64,000 nucleotides of DNA, from contig OZ038465.1 of NCBI GenBank assembly GCA_964036295.1, positions 8,997,667-9,061,666 of the forward strand. The letters are read 5' to 3'. A program made the translations under genes and the position numbers. Positions 45,121-55,918 of this stretch are shown here, piece after piece. This stretch comes from Plumapathes pennacea. Taxonomy: Eukaryota > Cnidaria > Anthozoa > Antipatharia > Myriopathidae. Each line of letters begins with the position of its first letter. Within the stretch, counting starts at the first letter, position 1. The notes under the pieces were generated by a model. It worked only from the letters and a program-made list of their open reading frames with translations. It was not told the origin of the DNA and made no database searches.

Positions 45121-46618
45121 TAAAGTCGCGGTTCCTATGATGCGTTGCTCTCAGAAAGTTGGCGAAGTGTTGGATTCCTGCTGCTCTGACACCTGTTTTT
45201 AAAAGACGTTTATCGTTTTCGTCAAACTGCAAACTACACCATTTTCTTTGAATTGGCAGTTGACGAGGGGATCCGCTTTTGTTGGTTTCCGTGTGAATGA
45301 CAAGCTGCAAGACATATATGTCGTTGTATATCTTTTAATAACTATTTTTAGACTGTAAATGACACTGGATATGTGCCAGAGTGACATGGCCGCTATGTTT
45401 GCACTGACTAACAGTCCATTAAGACAGTCTGTATAAGTTCCGGCAAAAGCAGGGGACCTGACACGCGATAATTCCGAAGAAGAATTGATAAAACTTTTAT
45501 AGCGGCTGAACGAACTTCGCGCGACCTCCCGCTTCTGTTTGTTGCGGCGTCCAAACAACAGAAACAACAACAACAACAACAACAACAGTTTATGCATACC
45601 GCCAGTACATTTACATTTGAGAGCACATGTTTTCTATGCATTTTTACCCTCCGTCCACTCCAGGACTTCAAAAGGGCTGTTTCTAAAAATAGTTCCAAAA
45701 TTGGAGGATGTGGAAAATGTTGTTGTGTGTTTTTTTGTTTTTTGTTTGTTTGTTTGTTTGTTTGTTTTTTCAACAAGACTGACACTCGCCACTGTGCTCG
45801 GACCGAGTTTTTGTAATTTTAACACGAAGGCAGGTTCTCTTGGTTAAAGGCTGATAAACAAACAAGCGCACTTAGAAACAGCCATTTTAGCCATAGTTCA
45901 ATATTCAATAGAGTCACCTGCTTAGTATTATTGTAGTCGATAATTCCTGTGCGATTGTTTCTGGTTATACTGTCAAACTTTCTTTATACACAAACTGGCT
46001 GTTTGCTTAACCTGAACTGACTTTCGCCGCACTGATAGAAGGCATTTTGCATTTGGCGACTTTGCTAGGTTGCAGTGTGAAGAAGCACGGAATTTCACAT
46101 CGAAGAATCCAAAAATAAGAAACAACTGACTTTGAAAATGATTGTTTTTGTGGATATAACAGCTAATATGCAAATGTTTCGTTTTACCTAATTGCCTGAA
46201 GCGATGAATCGGAGAAAATGAGTTTTCACAAGATAGCATAATTAGGTACCTGTTTTACGTCAGTTCCATATATCTTTGAAAAAGTTCCGCAAACCTAATT
46301 GAAACTGTTGGACATAATAACAAAAAATTAATTACAGCAAGGGTCATTGAAACATGTCTATAATTTGACAGAATTGTTAGACTCAAAAGGAGCTCCTAAA
46401 ATCTACAGAAATTTTTTAGCTTTTATCCGTGAAAAATAATAAACAATGATAAAAACCCTAAAATAATTTACAATAATTGATAGACTGAAAGCAGAGCACC
46501 TAACGGTATAAATAGGGCACAACAAGTTATTGTAAATGAACACTCTTCAGGAAATTCAAACCTCTAATGATTTAAGGCTAAAATTTCTCAATAAAAAAAC
46601 CTGTTCGGCGCTTTAATG
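45121..46618. other. Intergenic, duplicated GPCR flank with (AAC)n
   Basis: Contains the shared upstream flank (ACGCGATAATTCC, an AACAACAAC run at about 45556-45590, GGACTTCAAAAGGG) that recurs at 53100-53480 and 55780-56160. This is followed by the 3' flank of the next GPCR. Frames such as 45199-45597 are produced by simple repeats. Confidence 0.75.
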
Positions 46619-47605
46619 CTATGGGTTTCGGCAACCAAATTTTCGAAGTTGTTTAATAACTTCAGTCCGAATTTCAAGCAGTCGCAAGCAGTAGACGAAC
46701 GGGTTTAAACACGAGTTCAATAAAATAACTGTGTAGGAGAATTCTTCAACGCACCGCGTGAGAGCAGTGTATCCAACGACTGAGGTGATTGAGAGCGCGC
46801 ACAGGGGCGGCACGTAGCAGATGAGGAAAAGTACGTTGATCCACAGCATGGTAGATGCTGTTCGTTTGTACTTCGCCATGTTCAGTGTGCTTCCTGTCTG
46901 TTGTTGAGCTTGGACGTGGGCTTGAGGTTGAACGTGTTGGACGTGGTGACCTCGCAAACGTCGGTATATCTTGATGTAAACCACAGCAATAATCAAGAAA
47001 CAAATGGGGAAACTTGTTATCAAAAACGCTGTCCACAATATCCAGTTCCACCAATTTGACGATGCAACAATTAGTAAAACCGACCAGATGAAGGTAAGGA
47101 CTACACAAATTCGCCTGGTCGTCACAATTTGTTGATATCTGAGATGGAAAAACAGGGCAGTGTATCGGTCCAGACTTATCGCTGTCATGTTGAGAAGCGA
47201 AGCACAGGTTAGCAAGGATCCAATAAAACTAGAGGAACGAACTAAGGAACAGATGTAAATACTGTGAGGATTAATTGCTTTCATGAAGAGAATAGTAATA
47301 AACTGAGGCTGGGCAACTAAACCGGCGCCAAGATCTGTCAGCACAAGAGAGCAGAGCAGAAGCTTGGACGGTAAACGAATAGAGGTGACGCGACGCATTG
47401 CTATTAGAACAAAAAGGTTTGCGACGGTTGCTGCGATGGCCAGTGGCACATTCAAAGCAGCGTTCACGAAGTATGGAACAGAACTGTCCAAAGCCTCAAA
47501 ATATGCATTCTGGAAAGGAGGGCAAAACTGTGAGTTGTGTAGCTTTGTTGTCGCGCTGTTGTGGCCGGTCGTCAAATTCAGCAACGAAGTCGAAGTGGTC
47601 GCCAT
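46619..47605 (-). CDS. Class A (rhodopsin-like) GPCR, cluster member 2
   Basis: Intronless, 328 residues. Seven hydrophobic segments, with YICSLVRS at the start of TM3, SLDRYTALFFHLRYQQIV at its end, a His/Gln-rich third loop, CYVP in TM6 (Tyr in place of the usual CWxP Trp), and NPFVY in TM7. The tail KQLRKFGCRNP has a Cys that could be lipid-modified. It is closest to the pseudogene at 54199-55192 rather than to members 1 and 3, so the cluster contains two subtypes. Ligand unknown. Confidence 0.92.
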   Translation of the reverse strand: MATTSTSLLNLTTGHNSATTKLHNSQFCPPFQNAYFEALDSSVPYFVNAALNVPLAIAATVANLFVLIAMRRVTSIRLPSKLLLCSLVLTDLGAGLVAQPQFITILFMKAINPHSIYICSLVRSSSFIGSLLTCASLLNMTAISLDRYTALFFHLRYQQIVTTRRICVVLTFIWSVLLIVASSNWWNWILWTAFLITSFPICFLIIAVVYIKIYRRLRGHHVQHVQPQAHVQAQQQTGSTLNMAKYKRTASTMLWINVLFLICYVPPLCALSITSVVGYTALTRCVEEFSYTVILLNSCLNPFVYCLRLLEIRTEVIKQLRKFGCRNP

Positions 47606-47867
47606 GGTAAGTCTTCAGCGGTGGGGTTTCCTCTCAACTCTGCAAAGATGTTAATTGTATTTATATACTTCTTTTGATCTGTAATCACCAAAGTCGCTGT
47701 TCCTATGTTGTGTAGTACTCAGAATGTTGGCGAAGTGTTGGACTCTTGCTGCTCAGACACTAAATTAAACCTTTTCTTTCGGAAATTGGCATGAGGGGAT
47801 CCGCTTTTGTTGGTTTCCGTGTGAATGACAAGCTGCAAGACACATATGTCGTTGTATATCTTTTATT

Positions 47868-48318
47868 ATGACCCATCAAATATTTCCTCCCGAGCGTGAT
47901 TGATAGAATCGTGACACGTGACCGAATAACGTCTGCTCCTGAGCGGACGTTATCAGCGAATAACCCCCGCCTGGCGAACTAACGCTGTTTATTGACAATA
48001 TCCGAACACAGTTTTATACATTTAATCACAAAAATTATTACAAGACGACTACTGAGGTCGAAAAAGCAGTTCCAAAAAGCACTAAAAAGCTTCACAGTTT
48101 CCGCGCCGTTATTTGCGCTGCGAGAAGAAATATTTGAAGGATAATAAAGACAATAAACTACTTTTGGCTTCGGAAATATGCACGGATAATTGTCCTTGGA
48201 CATTATCTGTTCCTTGAAGCTCACAGCTGCTCACAACTGTTCGCTTCTCGGAACAGATAATATCCTCGGACAATTATTCGTGCATATTTCCTCGCCAAAA
48301 GTAGTTTATTGTTTATAT
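47868..48318. mobile_element. ~450-bp insertion with internal palindrome, only in block copy 1
   Basis: The paralogous flank at about 55452-55470 runs straight through, whereas here about 450 bp interrupts it. The insert holds an inverted repeat with arms of about 70 bp (48149-48220 and 48245-48318): GACAATAAACTACTTTTGGC with CGGAAATATGCACGGATAAT, against CAATTATTCGTGCATATTTC with CAAAAGTAGTTTATTG. It also has ACGTCTGCTCCTGAGCGGAC, a small hairpin. No ORF. Confidence 0.65.
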
Positions 48319-48776
48319 AACTATTTTTAGACTGTAAATGGCACTGGATATGTGACAGAGTGACATGGCCGCTATGTTTGCACTGACTAACAGTCCATTA
48401 AGAGGGCCTAGATGGGGTTTATTGTGACAACGACAACGTAAACATAATCGTCTAGCCGGCTTTTCATGCATTCTAATACGTTGATGTTATCACTGTGGAG
48501 GTTTCATTCAGCTTGTCGAAAAATCGAAGGAATGAAGTGGGCAAAAAATGATTCCAGATCAACTCCGTCCGCCATTTTGTTTTTTCTTTAGCCACCGTTG
48601 GGACAATTTACGGCTTGACGAAATCCCGGGTGTTGTATAATTTCCTGCACGAGTGCTTCTAACATCTTCGTGCTTTGTCTCGGTTCCGCCATTTTGAATG
48701 AAGGGTTTCCGCGCGAAAACTGTCGGACATGTCTTACATTATTACTCCGCTAACACGAAAGACAGCGGGCACAGTA

Positions 48777-48950
48777 GCCGTATATATATTTTTGTAGCCA
48801 TATATTTTTGTAGATATATATATATATATATGTCGTGGGTTTTTCATAGCCACAAATCTCTATGTTATAGCCACAAATTTTTTGTTATAGCCACATATAT
48901 TTACGTATAGCCATATATATTCATGTTATAGCCATATATTTTTCTTAGTA
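48777..48950. repeat. AT-rich imperfect tandem repeat
   Basis: About six imperfect units built on TATAGCCATATATTTTTGT or ATAGCCACAAATTTTTTGTT, plus a (TA)n stretch at about 48810-48830. Confidence 0.8.
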
Positions 48951-49778
48951 TGCATAAATATGTTTTTATGACATATTGTCACATGTGGCATTCCATACAT
49001 CGGTAATGTATCGATTGGACATTTAATCCAATAGAAAACGCGTTACAAATGTGTTTATAAGTGCTTCAAGCGTCTTAATGGAACACTTTGTTAAAAGCTG
49101 TTCGAGGCTTTCCATTACAATTTCGTGTATTGTCTAATAAGTGGATACAAATCCGTACCAATTTGAGATATAATTTTCATTTCTTTATATAAATGAATAA
49201 CAGCCATTAGCATTATACACCACATCATTCTGTGAATAGTGTTTTTCGCGCGCATTCTGATTGGCTCCTCAAACTCGGAATATTTGGCGTGCCCATGCTG
49301 ACTCGGGTCCCCGGGCCAACTTTTTCTCATATAAACGGAGTCTAAGGCATTTGGTGTACCTGTTTTTTCCAGCCATGAAACGTATTCACACAAATGCAAC
49401 AGCATCTTTTACCTGAAAAAGGAAAAAGACTAAACACCAGTGGCCTTGTTCTACCAATTCATAAACGTGAAGCTATTATTAACAGCTACAGAGCCCCTAT
49501 ATTAAAATCAAGGCATATAAACAAAACTAATTATTTTGGAAACGTGTTTCAAGCTAAAAAAAAATAGAACTTCAATGGGCTCGTCTCATGCCTTAAATTT
49601 CCACCTCGTTTACTCTACGCAACAAAAGAGCCAGCGTAAGTGATCAAGTTACTCTGAAATGAGAACAGGAGTACGCTTTCACTTGCCATATCTTCCTGAC
49701 CAAATAAAACTTCAAAATGAAAAATATACACATGAACTCCTCTCGACAACAACAGCAGCACTGCTATTAAAATGTACA

Positions 49779-50018
49779 AACTGGTGTATCAACTAAGTAT
49801 TGATGAGGGTAATGGAACGCAGTCAAAGAGACAATAGCTGACGTCTCGAGCGCTAGCCCTTCGTCATTCGCTCTGACAAAGGGCTAGCGCTCGAAACGTC
49901 AGCTATTGTCTCTTTGACGGCGTTTCATTACCCTCATCAACACTTAGTTGATACACCAGTTTGTCTTCCGCCACGCCGACGCAGTCAACCTAGTTCTCTT
50001 AAGAGCTGGTATTACATT
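49779..50018. mobile_element. Hairpin (foldback) element with 13-bp target duplication, in block copy 2
   Basis: Flanked by ATTAAAATGTACA (49766-49778) and ATTAGAATGTACA (50019-50031). Block copy 1 has a single site (GTTAGAATGTACA near 42386). Most of the insert is a near-perfect palindrome from about 49777 to 49963: AACTGGTGTATCAACTAAGT at the left end and ACTTAGTTGATACACCAGTT at the right, and AGGGCTAGCGCTCGAAACGT mirrored by ACGTCTCGAGCGCTAGCCCT. A tail of about 55 bp follows. No ORF. Confidence 0.85.
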
Positions 50019-50280
50019 ATTAGAATGTACACATTGGGAGCTCTCTTTTGAGTAGTCACGTCTTTAGGTTTCGCTTGGAAAACGAGGACACATTGTGGCG
50101 GCGACATTGGTAGCGCGCACATGTTTCCCAAATGTTGCCCCTTTTGCCACGCGCGAAACATTTTTCGCGGAATTTCACAGCAAATTTCTTTAAAAGGGCA
50201 GCGTCATAAAATGCGCATGCGCACACGCTTGGTCGAATCTTGAAGACATTTGCTAAATCTATTTAAACACGAAACCGAGC

Positions 50281-50287
50281 TATAAAA
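50281..50287 (+). promoter_or_regulatory. Conserved TATA-box-like motif (block copy 2)
   Basis: TATAAAAGGCCCTTGCCAGG is identical to copy 1 at 42647 over this stretch, including the following GCTAAGCCGACAGTC. Confidence 0.4.
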
Positions 50288-51703
50288 GGCCCTTGCCAGG
50301 CTAAGCCGACAGTCTATTGTCCATCGACTTTGACCTAAACTAGAGCTCCTGATTAGTGAAAAGTAAAACACTACAAGATTTTTCGTTTTCTGCGTATTTG
50401 ACTACAACGCAAAGCAAAACATTCATTTTGAGTTCATTTTTAGTAAAAACAGAAAACAGAATTAAAAATGCATGGCATGCAGTCAGGTGTCGCGAAATTA
50501 GTCGTATGTTTCCAAGATTCGACCAAATGCGCTCGCATGCCCATCTCATGACACTGTCCCCTCCCCCCCCTTTTTTTTACTTTAACTTTCCACAAACAAA
50601 GCACACTAAGTATTCGGCGCCTTTAGGTTTCGTTTTTGTTTTGATCAGGCCATGCTTACGCTAGAAACAGAAACCCTCTTGATTCGTGCACTATGTACAA
50701 GATATTTGTCTTATTGCTCTTTGTGAATTTAGAATCCCGAAATAAGAAACAAGTGACTTTGGAAATTATTGTTTTTGTGGATATTGTGGGTATATAAACA
50801 GCTGATATGCAAATTTTTGTTTTTACCTAGCTGCCTGAAGCGATGAATTGGAGGAAATGAATTGTCACAAAACAGCATAATCAGACACCTTACGCTCTCT
50901 TGGTTTAACGTCAGTTCCTCATATCTTTGAAAAAGATCAGCAAACATAATTAAGACTGTTGGACAAGAGACGACTGAAGAAGAAAAGTGACAAAATAAAC
51001 AGCTATATCTTATTAAACAATTTTGGGGTTACTTCTAAGGCAGATTTACCAGAAACCAAGAACCTATCATTTTAAACTAATTTTATTTAACGGTGCATCA
51101 GCGAGCACATAATTATTTATGTTCACTACCTTATAAGTCATCCCAGGTCATATTTCAATGCTTATGATAATATCAGTTTAGACTTTCTTGCACTTCCGTG
51201 AAAAGTAGTGTTAAGCTGTGCGGTTTTCTGTTAATAATGATTTCCTGAGGTCATCAGCATAAAAACGGGTGATATTTGGAAACACAACCCTTTCTGAGAA
51301 CCATTTTAAGTGTTTATATTTGAATAAGTTTGCCGATAAAGGGTTATATCTTAATGCAAAAATTTTCATTCCTTACATAATCACATTAAGGAATTAATTA
51401 CAGCAAGGAATGTTGAAACATGTCTATAATTTGACTTTAGACAGAATTGTTAGACTCAAAAGGAACTCCTAAAAACTACAGAAAAATGCAGAAAAATAAT
51501 AAACAATGACAAAAAACCCTAAAATAATTTACAGGAAATGCTAAACTGAAAACAGAGCGCCTAAAAGGATAAATAGGGAACATGCAAGTATTGTAAATAA
51601 ACACTCTTCAAGAAATTCAAACCTCTAATAATGTAAGGCTAAGAACTCGCAATAAAAAGCCTGTTACACTACAGTCTGCTTAAAATCAATACATCTTGGC
51701 GCT

Positions 51704-52696
51704 TTAATGCTGAGGGTTTCGGCAACAAACTTGTCGAAGTTGTTTGATAACTTCAGTCCGAATTTCAGGCAGTCGCAAGCAGTAGACGAACGGGTTTAAA
51801 CACGAGTTCAGTAGAAAAACTGTGTATGTGAAATCCCGAATGCACCAAGTGAGAGCAGTTTGTCCGACGGTTGAGTCGATTGAGACTGCGCACAAGTGAG
51901 GCAAATAACATATGACGAAAAGTACGTTGATCCACATCATGGTAGATGCTGTTCGTTTGTACTTCTCCATGTTCAGTGTGCTTCCTGTTCGTTGGTGAGC
52001 TTGGTCGTGAGATTGAGGTTGAACCTGCTGGCTGTGCTGACCTCGCAAACGTCGGTATATCTTGATGCAGGACACAGAAATGACCAGGAAACAAATCATG
52101 GAAAGAACACCTAAAAAGGCTAGCAGCAATACAAGGTTCCAGAAATATGAGAATACGAAAAGCAGTGAAAACGACCAGATGAAGGTAAGGACTGCACAAA
52201 CTCGCCTGGTCGTCACAATCTGTTGATATTTGAGATGAAAAAACAGGGCGGTGTATCGGTCCAGACTTATCGCCGTGATGGTGAATAATGAAGCACAGGA
52301 GAACAGCGGCCCGACTAAAGCACACAAACGATACAAGGAACATGTGTGAACACTGTGAGGATAAATAGCTTTCATGAAGAGAAAAGCAGTAAACGGAGGC
52401 TCGACAACTAAACCGGCGCCAAGATCTGTCAGTACAAGAGAGCAGAGCAGAAGCTTGGATGGCAAGTGAATGGAGGTGACGTGACGCATTGTCAAGAGAA
52501 CCAAAAGGTTTGCGAAGGTTGTCGCGATGGCCATTGGCATATTGAAAGCAGCGTTCACGAAGTATGGAACAGAACTCTCCAAAGTCTCAAAGATAACATT
52601 CCGGAAAGGAGGGCAAAACTCTGAATTCTGTGGGTTTGTTGTCGTGTTGCTGTGGTCGGTCGTCATATTCAACAACGAAGTCGAAGTGGTCGCCAT
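51704..52696 (-). CDS. Class A (rhodopsin-like) GPCR, cluster member 3
   Basis: Intronless, 330 residues. The start ATG at 52696 gives MATTSTSLLNMTTDHSNTTT with N-glycosylation sequons, as in members 1 and 2. HTCSLYRL begins TM3 and SLDRYTALFFHLKYQQIV ends it. The third loop is Gln/His-rich (QQVQPQSHDQAHQ), CYLP stands in TM6, and NPFVY in TM7. It is closely similar to member 1 (44050-45039). The upstream ATG in this copy (near 52713) is out of frame, a possible short upstream ORF. Confidence 0.92.
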   Translation of the reverse strand: MATTSTSLLNMTTDHSNTTTNPQNSEFCPPFRNVIFETLESSVPYFVNAAFNMPMAIATTFANLLVLLTMRHVTSIHLPSKLLLCSLVLTDLGAGLVVEPPFTAFLFMKAIYPHSVHTCSLYRLCALVGPLFSCASLFTITAISLDRYTALFFHLKYQQIVTTRRVCAVLTFIWSFSLLFVFSYFWNLVLLLAFLGVLSMICFLVISVSCIKIYRRLRGQHSQQVQPQSHDQAHQRTGSTLNMEKYKRTASTMMWINVLFVICYLPHLCAVSIDSTVGQTALTWCIRDFTYTVFLLNSCLNPFVYCLRLPEIRTEVIKQLRQVCCRNPQH

Positions 52697-54198
52697 AGTA
52701 AATCTTTAGCCATGGTATTTCCTCTGAACTCTGCCAGGATGTTAAATGTATACTTCTTGTGATCTGTAATCACCAAAGGCGCTGTTCCTATGTTGCGTTA
52801 CTCTCACAAAGTTGGCGAAGTGTTAGATTCCTGCTGCTCTGACACCTGTTTTAAAAGACGTTTATTGTTTTCGTCAAACTGCCAATTACACCATTTTCTT
52901 TGAATTGGCAGTTGATGAGGGGATCCGCTTTTATTGGTTTCCGTGTGAATGACAAGCTGCAAGACATACATGTCATTTCACACCTTTTGATAACTATTTT
53001 TAGAATTTATAACTATTTTTAGACTGTAAGTACACACTGGATATGTGACAGAGCCGGCCACTATGTTTTCACTGACTAACAGTCCATTAAGACAGTCTGT
53101 ATAAGTTCCGGCAAAACCAGGGGGCCTTACACGCGATAATTCCAAAGGAGAATTGATAAAACTTTTATAGCGGCCGAACAAACTTCGCGCGACCAAGCAA
53201 CAACAACAACAACAACAACAACAATAGTGTATGCATACTGCCAATACATTTACATCTAAAAGCACATGTTTTCTATGCATTTTTACCCTCCGTCCACTCC
53301 AGGACTTCAAAAGGGCTGTTTTTAAAAATGGTCCCAAAATTGGAGGATGTGGAAAATGGTGTTTTTTTTTTTGTTTTTGTTTTTGTTTTTGTTTTTTTTT
53401 TTTAACAAGACTGACACTCGCCAGTGCGCTCGGACCGAGATTTTGTAATTTTAACACGAAGGCAGGTTCGCTTGGTTAAAGGCTGATAAACAAACAAGCG
53501 CACGTAGAAGCCATTTTAACCATAGTTCAATATTCAGTACAGTCACATGCTTAGTATTATTGCAGCCGATAATTCCTGTGCGATTGTTTGTGGTTGCACT
53601 GTTAAACTTTCTTTTTACACATACTGGCTGTTTGTCTAACCTGAACTGCCTTTCGACGCACTGATAGAAGGCATTTTGTATTTCGTGACTTTGCTAGGTT
53701 GCAGTGGGAAGCACGGGATTTCAAAGCGAAGAATCCAGAAATAAGAAACAACTGACTTTGAAAATGATTGTTTTTGTGGATATAACAGCTAATATGCAAA
53801 TGTTTCGTTTTACCTATTGCCTGAAGCGATGAATCGGAGGAAATGGGTTTTCACAAGACAGCATAATTAGGTACCTGTTTTACGTCAGTTCCATATATCT
53901 TTGAAAAAGTTCAAACATAATTAAGACTGTTGGACATAATAATTAAGGAATTTACAGCAAGGAACGTTGAAATATTTCTATAATTTCACTTTAGACAGCT
54001 ACAGAAAGTTTTAGCTTTATCAGTACAATAATTGCTAGACTGAAAACAGAGCGTCTAATCGTATAAATAGGGCACAACAAGTTATTGTAAATGAACATTT
54101 TTCAGGAAATTCAAACCTCTATAAAGATTTAAGGCTAAAGCTTGCAATAAAAAACCTGTTACACTACAGTCTGCTTAAAATCAGTACATCTCGGCGCT
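52697..54198. other. Intergenic, duplicated GPCR flank
   Basis: Copy of 45121-46618: shared upstream flank with (CAA)n at about 53195-53225, a poly-T/GTTTTT run at about 53362-53402, then the 3' flank of the next receptor. No gene recognised. Confidence 0.75.
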
Positions 54199-55192
54199 TT
54201 AATGCTGAGAGTTTCGGCAACAAAATTGTCGAAGTTGTTTCATAACTTCAATCCGAATTTCGGGCAGTCGCAAGCAGTAGAAGAACGGGTTTAAACACGA
54301 GTTCAATAGAATAACTGTGTAGGAGAACTCTTCAACGCACCGCGTGATAGCAGTGTATCCAACAACTGAGGCGATTGAGATTGCGCACAGGGGCGGCAAA
54401 GTAGCAGATGAGGAAAAGTACGTTGATCCACATCATGGTAGATGCTGTTCGTTTGTACTTCGCCATGTTCAGTGTGCTTCCTGTTTGTTGTTGAGCTTGG
54501 ACGTGGGCTTGAGGTTGAACGTGTTGGACGTGGTGACCTCGCAAACGTCGGTATATCTTGATGTAAGCCACAGAAATAACCAAGAAACAAATGGGGAAAC
54601 TTGTTATCAAAAACGCTGTCCACAATACCCAGATCCACTAATTTGACGATGTAACAAATAGTAAAACCGACCAGATGAAGGTAAGGACTACACAAACTCG
54701 CCTGGTCGTTACAATCTGTTGATATTTGAGATGGAAAAACAGGGCAGTGTATCGGTCTAGACTTATCGCTGTCATGTTGAGAAGCGAAGCACAGGTTAAC
54801 AAGGACCCGGTAAAACCAGAGGAACGAACTAAAGAACAGATGTAAATACTGTGAGGATTAATTGCTTTCATGAAGAGAATAGCAATAAACTGAGGCTGGG
54901 CAACTAAACCGGCGCCAAGATCTGTCAGCACAAGAGAGCAGAGCAGAAGCTTGGACGGTAAACGAATAGAGGTGACGCGACGCATTGCTATTAGAACAAA
55001 AAGGTTTGCGACGGTTGCTGCGATGGCCAGTGGCACATTCAAAGCAGCGTTCACGAAGTATGGAACAGAACTGTCCAAAGCCTCAAAATATGCATTCTGA
55101 AAAGGAGGGCAAAACTGTGAGTTGTGTAGCTTTGCTGTCGTGTTGTTGTGGCCGGTCGTCAAATTCAGCAACGAAGTCGAAGTGGTCGCCAT
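54199..55192 (-). pseudogene. Class A GPCR pseudogene, cluster member 4
   Basis: Counterpart of member 2. The first 184 codons (55192-54638) read through TM4, then an in-frame TAG replaces the first Trp of the NWWNW motif after SSN. The frame continues through TM5, the Gln-rich loop and TM6 (54625 to about 54400), where an extra base in TACTTTGCCGCC (TACGTGCCGCC in member 2) shifts the frame. The last 66 codons, with TM7 and NPFFY, resume in another frame (54399-54199). With one nonsense change and one frameshift it is probably a non-functional receptor gene. Sequencing error could explain one lesion but is unlikely to explain both. Confidence 0.88.
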
Positions 55193-55886
55193 GGTAAGTC
55201 TTCAGCGGTGGGGTTTCCTCTCAACTCTGCAAAGATGTTAATTGTATTTGTATACTTCTTTTGATCTGCAATCACCAAAGTCGCTGTTCCTATGTTGTGT
55301 AGTACTCAGAATGTTGGCGAAGTGTTGGACTCTTGCTACTCAGACACCTAAATTAAACCTTTATTTTTTTCGGAAATTGGCAGTTGATGAGGGGATCTGC
55401 TTTTGTTGGTTTCCGTGTAAATGACAAGCTGCAAGACATATATGTCGTTGTATATCTTTTAATAAATATTTTTAGACTGTAAATGACACTGGATATGTGA
55501 CATGGCCGCTATGTTTGCATTGAATAACAGTCCAGAGGGCCTAGATAGGGTTTATTGTTAAGTGTTATGGGCCTGAAGTTTTTCCTGGTAAGTGTTATGA
55601 AGCCAAAAAACTTAATGTTAAGTGTTATGTAAAAAAAATACAGTTAAGTGTTACAAGACTAGATATTAAATAAAACAAGACAAGAGGGCCCAGATGGGGT
55701 TTACTGTTAAGTGATATATGCCTAAATTTTTTACTGTTACGTGTTATGCATCTAAGCCCTCCATTAAGACAGTCTATATAAGTTCCGGCAAAACCAGGGA
55801 ACCTGGCACGCGATAATTCCAAAGGAGAACTCTGATAAAACTTTTATAATTTGCGCGACATCCCGCTTCTGTTTGTTGCGGCGTCC

Positions 55887-55918
<32 letters not shown>

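Larger units (their letters stand above)
47606..51703. other. Intergenic: GPCR 2 upstream flank, insertions, and start of block copy 2
   Basis: Holds an inserted segment at about 47868-48318 (listed separately), AT-rich tandem repeats at 48777-48950, and from about 49002 the second copy of the block that began at 41652. The block includes an inserted hairpin element (49779-50018) and a TATA-like motif at 50281. No gene is recognised. Confidence 0.7.
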
